NCBI GenBank assembly: GCA_000467715.1
Contig: AJFK01000013.1
Location: 1-64,000, forward strand
Length of the DNA: 64,000 bases
DNA from: Hysterium pulicare CBS 123377
Taxonomy: Eukaryota > Ascomycota > Dothideomycetes > Hysteriales > Hysteriaceae
Direction: 5' to 3'
Shown: positions 58,753 to 64,000 of the stretch, piece by piece
How positions within the stretch are numbered: position 1 is the stretch's first letter
How the letters are laid out: the number at the start of each line of letters is the position of its first letter
Notes under the pieces: generated by a model
What the model saw: the letters and a program-made list of their open reading frames with translations, nothing else
The model's database searches: none
What the model was told of the DNA's origin: nothing
Program-made: the position numbers and the translations under genes

Positions 58753-60170
58753 CAGTCATGAGTATTTTCTATCGGAGTTGACACCGGATTATACCCTGAG
58801 ACAAGGTCCAAAATCATGAAGTCGAATTCCTTGCCACAACTACATCATATCATCTTTGTTTTCGACACCTTTAATTATATCTGAATTATTTGCTTTGCTG
58901 AATTAGGTGCATTCCGGTCAGGTTTGAAGTACGTGTATGCCTTCCATTGTACTGTTGTATCCGTGTTCTGTTTCTCTTCATCCAGAGCATATGCATCACC
59001 ATTGAAAGTTTCCAATGGGAGGATTTCCATACGAGGTTAACACTCGTATTTGAATCGTATTGGAAGAAGGAGTTCATAGAGTTACTCCGTATATCGCCGT
59101 GTTTGATATCCTCAATCCATTTCTTTCTTCCAATTATCCAGACACAAAGCCGACTGTGACAGCCCATCAAAACCAAGTAAGACCGTGCCCAAAGCATTCT
59201 TAAACCCTCCCTTTCCGACCTCAGACCCCTCCAATTGCGTAGCATGGCTTCAAACCCGCTTCTGAAAAGTCTTCAATCTCTCCTCATCCCAACTCGATAT
59301 CTCTAGACGCAACCCCCATCACCGTCATCGCCTTCTTTGGCTTCGCTCCTCACAGCCCTCCAACAAACAAATGCGCCTTTGCTACGTCATCACTCCGTCT
59401 GCTTCCTAGCTACCTGGTATAGGCCTTGTGTACTCCGCGCTTACTACACTGGTACCTGGGTAGTTTAATGGCGGATTAAACTATTCCCCGAGTGCTTAAA
59501 AAGATATATACGCACGTTCTTGATTAAACCTTTGACACAATATCAATTCACCATTTTCATGCACTTGCGTTATGTGGAGTAGGCTGTTTTATATTGAGCT
59601 CCGTCGAGCTGCGCGTTCTGGAACCTAAGCCGATGGGACCAACTCACTCTCCGCTATACGCACTCTCCAGATTAATCTACTTGTCTGAAAGCGGATTCGC
59701 GGATAAGAGAAAGATATGCGCGATGGTGAGATTCGTGTTGATTATCAATGCTTATGTAATACTGTCGATGGAGAGATTTTTCTGTCCATTGACATATTGA
59801 AGGATAGAAAAAAATCTATCGCTCAACCCTGTCAATGACCAGCTTTTCGAATCTCACTGTTGGCAGTACTGCAAGGAAGCTAAGCTGTACGGCCTGCTGT
59901 CAATCTAGGTTACTGTCCAGCTACCCGTCGTCGAGAACCACGGTGACGCCGCCTCGAAAGTAGGAATCATGGTGACTAAGGGGTATAAGTAGGATTGGGA
60001 AGCATTGCTATGGCGAGAAGTAGAGCGAAGAATGCGGTTAGTCTGAACTCTAAATGTAATGCACTTTCTCTGGCCATTGAATAAACAGAACAGCTTTTGT
60101 GTCCATTGCTTGCTGATTCTAAAGGACAAGAAATCTTAGTTCTTTTGGTCCAATGAAAGCTTGCACAAGA
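58753..60170. other. intergenic, no supported gene
   Basis: About 1.4 kb. A 119-residue minus frame at 58886-59245 overlaps a 70-residue plus frame; neither shows a motif. I see no repeats or RNA gene. Confidence 0.45.
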
Positions 60171-61649
60171 TTAGTCCCTAAGAAACCCCTTGCTGATGAC
60201 CCTCCTCTCAACCTTCCTAAATTCAACCCTCTTTCCTTTCCCCCTCTTTGCATCCTCCCTTCCCTTCAGCCACTTCTCCCTCACATTCTTCGTATCCCGA
60301 TTGACCTTGGGCGCTAGAAGCGGATTCTCTCCCCCTAACACATGTACTTTGACCGGACCACGCTGGACGTCTTTAGTAGGCCTTTCTCCGCGCTCAAGGA
60401 ATTTGATGTGGCGATTCAATTTGTCCTTTCTTTTCTCATTGAGAGCGTATGAATCCGGGAGGATAGAACGTGGTGGTGTAGGTGGACGCTTTTCGGGTGC
60501 AGCTGCTAATATTGAGTCGGGGAGGAGGGCGGGAAGGTTGTTGATGTCCAATGTCAAACCTCCATCTTTCTCTTCCTCTTCGTCCTCAGTTTCAGCGAGA
60601 AGCTCCTGTGCCGCTTTCTTCTTTGCCAATTTCTCATCCTTCCTCCTCTTCTTTTTCTGCTCTTTCTCAAGTTGAAGCGCACGTTCTTGTTTCTTGGCTT
60701 TCTGCTTTGCTTCCAGGTCTTTGTAGGCTCGAGTTGCGTCTGCGTCTGCTGCTTTGGATTGAGCAAGAGCGGAAGCGAGAGTAACGGTTTCGGGCGCCTC
60801 GTCTGAGTCGCTTGCAGACTCATCTTCGGCTATTGAGGTTGGTATAGGTATGTCAGCCGAAATAGACGGCTCTTCGCTGCCGAAGCGAATATGCGCCTTT
60901 CTCGTTGAAGTCGAGGGTTCTGGCTGGTCTGGCCTGGTCGGAGTAGTAACCCCCTGCTTTGTATCGAATGCCGAGGACGCGAGTTCGCCTGGGGAATCAG
61001 CCGAGGGGAACGGTTTCTCAATGCCATTACTCTGGGCTGTGGTAGATGGCTTTGCTGACGGGGTCTCGTCCAAGCCCGCCTGCTTCTGAGCTCCTCTGGT
61101 CTTCGGACTTGACTTTTGGGATGATTCCATTTTAGCACGTGGCTTTACCTCCGGAGTAGGAGACTCCATCTTCGCTGTCTGGGTTGCCGGCGTGGCATAG
61201 ACTGAGGTCGGTCGCTCAGTGGCTGGTGTATGGTAGACAGTCTCTTGGGTGACTGGTATTTGTTCAAGAAGTTGGATTTCTCTGGAGGCAGTTTTAGGTG
61301 TCGCGAGAATGGATGGATGCTTCTTTTCGATAACGACCTGGGGACTCGATCTACGGGCTTTTGAAGGTCGGCCATTGGGTGTGTTCACCAGATCCTGCTC
61401 GTCTTCTGAGGCGGAATTTTTCCTCCTTTTCACAGGAGAGGCCGATTCATTCTTGTCCTCCAGTGATCTTTTCGCTGCCTGCTTCGAAAGAGTGGGTGTG
61501 GCCGTCTCAACAGCCGTCCCGCGTCTGGTGGTGACCATTTCCGGAGGTATTTGAGATTCCGAATGGATGGCTGACTCGTTTGATGGTTCAATAACTGAAG
61601 GCGAGCGACTGAGAATACTTCGTACACTGTTACAAAGTCTTGTGAACAT
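60171..61649 (-). CDS. UTP16: U3 snoRNA-associated protein Utp16-like
   Basis: A single-exon frame of 492 residues. The N-terminal 300 residues are Ser/Thr/Pro-rich and disordered. A Lys/Glu-rich coiled-coil helix (LEAKQKAKKQERALQLEKEQ) follows, then the conserved C-terminal part: GGLTLDINNLPALLPDSILA, PPRSILPDSYALNEKRKDKL and HVLGGENPLLAPKVNRDTKN, ending in a basic tail GKRVEFRKVERRVISKGFLR. That tail region fits the U3 snoRNA-associated (Utp16/Bud21) family, part of the small-subunit processome that matures 18S rRNA in the nucleolus. The basic C-terminus suits RNA or nucleolar binding. The start at 61649 (MFTRLCNSVRSILSR) was chosen over 61751; an ATG at about 61538 (MVTTRRG) is also possible. 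Confidence 0.72.
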   Translation of the reverse strand: MFTRLCNSVRSILSRSPSVIEPSNESAIHSESQIPPEMVTTRRGTAVETATPTLSKQAAKRSLEDKNESASPVKRRKNSASEDEQDLVNTPNGRPSKARRSSPQVVIEKKHPSILATPKTASREIQLLEQIPVTQETVYHTPATERPTSVYATPATQTAKMESPTPEVKPRAKMESSQKSSPKTRGAQKQAGLDETPSAKPSTTAQSNGIEKPFPSADSPGELASSAFDTKQGVTTPTRPDQPEPSTSTRKAHIRFGSEEPSISADIPIPTSIAEDESASDSDEAPETVTLASALAQSKAADADATRAYKDLEAKQKAKKQERALQLEKEQKKKRRKDEKLAKKKAAQELLAETEDEEEEKDGGLTLDINNLPALLPDSILAAAPEKRPPTPPRSILPDSYALNEKRKDKLNRHIKFLERGERPTKDVQRGPVKVHVLGGENPLLAPKVNRDTKNVREKWLKGREDAKRGKGKRVEFRKVERRVISKGFLRD

Positions 61650-61805
61650 GAGCGAAAAATGCCGTGGTTCTGCAATATATATGTGTGGAAAGCACTGGGG
61701 CAGCCAAGACGAAATTTCAAATTTCTGCCGCCCGTCGCCGCCTTCTTCCACAAGTCGAGCTCAAGCTCAAGCTTCCGCAATTCACTCCATTCCCAATGCC
61801 GTGCT
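61650..61805. promoter_or_regulatory. compact bidirectional promoter, UTP16-like and TPR gene
   Basis: Only 156 bp separate the chosen start codons of the UTP16-like gene (minus) and the mitochondrial repeat protein gene (plus). Both frames are open further upstream, so leaders may overlap. No TATA box is evident. Confidence 0.5.
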
Positions 61806-63307
61806 ATGTTTCTCCGACGTCAATTCCTCCGACAGACCCAAAGTATCTTCTCGAATGGCCCAAATATCTGTATGTGGTGCCAGATGCACCAATTCCTCCC
61901 CCGCCGATATGCTTCACGATATACTCCAAAGCGGAAGCCTCCGCCGCCTCCGAATTCCGCCGTGAGACGCCCCAAAACCATACAACAAGCCTTGCAAGAG
62001 CGTGACGACCAGGAAACAAGAGATCGGATGCGCTTCTTCAGTGTAGCCATTAAGGATAATAAGATATCCATGTCACCAACCACGGCAGAGAAAGTGGTCC
62101 GCGAATACAAGTCTAAGGGCTTAGGACAGATTTTGAACGGTATGTGCATGGCTTCAGAGTCCTAGAAAGTTAAGATATTTGGAGTGAAATACATGCAATT
62201 GAAGGGTATGCTGAATGCTGACCAAGATTCATCGTAGCCTACGATTTAAAAGCTTGGGAAATAACTCACCTGGCCTTGACCCTCAGCAGAGTTCCCACCA
62301 TACGTAATCCCGGCGAACCACCCTCTCCGAACCTCCAAATCACCCGACAAATGCTCATCGACTGCTCGAAAGCGAAAGAACCTGAAGCTACAATGCACCT
62401 CCTCGCTGCGGTAAACCGCGACCAGATCAAGCGTCAAGCAAAGTCAGAAAGCTACACTTTTGCGCTGGAGAATTCGGACATCAAGGCTGCGAGGAGTCAT
62501 CTAGAGGAACTCGCTTACCAAGAGAAGGATACGGATGCCATGGTGTTGTTGGGGCAATTTTTAGAACGAGAAGGAAAAACAAACTCTGCATTGGCGTTAT
62601 TTCTTGAGGCCATGGATGAAGATAGCGATAGCGTAGGGCCAGGGACTTCTGCCTCCAGTGGCCCCACCGTGATACACCCACTTCCCTTAGTCCCGCCCTG
62701 GACTGCTTTAGGGAATCTGCTTCTGACGAGACAAGATCGAGAGGGCGCTAAAGAGGCCTTCAAAATCGGTGCCACAAAAGCAGACGATCCATTAGCTTAT
62801 TACCATCTTGGCCAACTGGAAGAACCAAATTCTCTCGAGTGGCTCGAACACACCACCAAGGCCGCCATTTCAGGACACCCAGATGCAGCTTATGATCTAG
62901 GTAACTTCTACATGCAGCCCAAAGAAGAAGCAGATCACACCTGGGGCTTGAAACTCCGTCGCCACATCCGCTGGCTCGACGACTATAGATTTGGCTCAAA
63001 GAAAACCGAGAAGCCAGGCGAAGCAAGGAGAATGTTTGCGATGGAATGGTACTTTCTCGCTGGTCGCGTACACCACAAGCCCTCGCTCCTGGCCATGGCA
63101 ATCTTTTATAAGACGAAGGGGCTCCTGGACCTAGCGGCTGGTAATCTGCTTGTGACTTTGTGGAAACCTCCAGCGGGCAAGACAGAGCAATATCCGGAGG
63201 CTTACGCCCAGGCCCGAAAGTTGCTGGAGATGTGGAGCCGGGATAAGAAGTTCGATGAAGCACTTGTTAAGATGAGGTCCAGAGAGGACATCTTCCTAAG
63301 GAATTAG
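61806..63307 (+). CDS. mitochondrial TPR/Sel1-like repeat protein
   Basis: Two exons (61806-62139, 62292-63307) join in phase to 449 residues; the intron is 152 bp and its acceptor is GCAGAG. The start at 61806 gives an Arg-rich, acid-free N-terminus (MFLRRQFLRQTQSIFSNG, later RRYASRYTPKRK), a clear mitochondrial presequence. The body is helical-repeat sequence: DTDAMVLLGQFLEREGKTNS, ALGNLLLTRQDREGAKEAFK, DPLAYYHLGQLEEPNSLEWL and GHPDAAYDLGNFYMQPKEEA, the last typical of Sel1-type repeats. Such repeats bind proteins. I know similar proteins only as uncharacterised in filamentous ascomycetes; a role in mitochondrial gene expression or complex assembly would be a guess. Confidence 0.72.
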
Positions 63308-63449
63308 GCGTGATTTACTTTGACGAATAGATACATCTAGAAAGACCTTTTGTAAGATCTGTGTAATGATAGGGCCTGTGCGCCCAGTATCATACCAAAG
63401 AATGATTTCCTGTGGATACAGATTTGGAGGGATTTAAGTAACAAGGTTG

Positions 63450-64000
63450 CTAAGGGAAATCGTCTCAGGGATGGGACTTCTGAGGTGTTTTCTGTTTGCA
63501 ATGAAAACTGAGCGAAAAGGAAACCTTCTCAGAAGCGTTGCTTCCGAGACGGATTTCAAGAAGTCACAAAATAGTAAGCGAAGCTAAATCTCGTGGAAGC
63601 TTTGCTTCCAAGACGAGCAGTAAGAAGTAGAGAATATGTTAGAGAAGGCGAGCTTTTAAAGAGTTTTACTTTTAAGATAAATATAAAGCAGTAGAGAATT
63701 CTTTAGAGAAGACAGACTATTCTGAAGTTTTGCTTCTAGAACAAAATCTAAGGACTAGAGGAAACCTTATAGAAGCTAAGCTTCTTAGAGGCTCTACTTC
63801 TAGGATAGTTTTTACTAAACAGTGAAAGCTTTATGGAAGGTAACCTTCCTAGAGGCGGAGCTTCTAGCAGCTTTTTCATCTACTCTAAAAATTGAGTAGG
63901 AAGGAAACTCTCTTAGAAGCAACGCTTCCAAAGGACTATTAAGAAAAAGCCATCTCTGGTAGGCTTACGAGAGACACCTTATGAAACATAATTTGAAAAG
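63450..64000. repeat. hairpin-bearing degenerate tandem repeat array, runs off window
   Basis: About seven or eight imperfect units of roughly 65-80 bp. Each has a core close to AGAAGCnnnGCTTCTnAGA flanked by an A/T-rich spacer with GGAAACC or AGAGAA. Examples are GAAGCTTTGCTTCC, GAAGCTAAGCTTCTTAGAGG and AGAAGCAACGCTTCC. The core is self-complementary and could fold. The array continues past the window end, so its full length is unknown. It resembles the patch at 40100-40385. Confidence 0.75.

Overview
This window looks like nuclear DNA of a filamentous ascomycete. The genes are eukaryotic and carry short GT-AG introns, mostly 44-70 bp, with CTAAC/CTGAC-like branch points. The gene set is typical of Pezizomycotina: a Zn2Cys6 regulator, an F-box protein with a Cys-rich tail, short 'MC-' Cys-rich proteins, a xylose reductase and a secreted type-B carboxylesterase. 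A leotiomycete (Helotiales-like) origin is my inference from remembered family resemblance; I could not search a database.

Layout. 0.5-2.3 kb: secreted carboxylesterase. 2.6-4.1 kb: mitochondrial pyruvate dehydrogenase E1-alpha. 5.2-13.0 kb: a giant ubiquitin-specific protease. 13.7-21.2 kb: a dense housekeeping block of POP3 (RNase P/MRP), SRP72, TFIIE-alpha and PUS1. 21.4-21.9 kb: a six-cysteine small secreted protein split over three exons. 22.4-24.2 kb: a decayed sugar transporter. 24.2-29 kb: gene-poor, AT-rich DNA with one minisatellite and one Cys-rich orphan. 29.1-37.2 kb: TTI1 and PDS5, divergent from a 0.43 kb promoter. 37.9-39.4 kb: a recently broken D-amino-acid oxidase. 39.4-41.2 kb: repeats, including an inverted minisatellite. 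41.2-44.5 kb: Sec61-beta and a conserved fungal protein of unknown role. 44.5-49.8 kb: an F-box protein, a four-helix membrane protein and featureless DNA. 49.8-55.7 kb: xylose reductase, an NADPH oxidoreductase and a Zn2Cys6 factor. 55.7-60.2 kb: two small Cys-rich orphans. 60.2-63.3 kb: UTP16-like protein, divergent from a mitochondrial repeat protein. 63.4-64 kb: a hairpin-bearing repeat array.

Function. The core genes serve RNA processing (POP3, PUS1, UTP16), protein targeting to the ER (SRP72, Sec61-beta), transcription initiation (TFIIE-alpha), PIKK maturation and cohesion (TTI1, PDS5), and central metabolism (PDH E1-alpha, xylose reductase). Between them lie accessory islands where genes are small, secreted, Cys-rich or broken. 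I see no biosynthetic cluster, no recognisable intact transposon, no CRISPR array and no rRNA or tRNA gene. The most unusual items are the six-Cys secreted protein, the two freshly broken metabolic genes, the Sec61-beta gene whose first coding exon is only its ATG, a possible mitochondrial form of xylose reductase, and the two repeat families.
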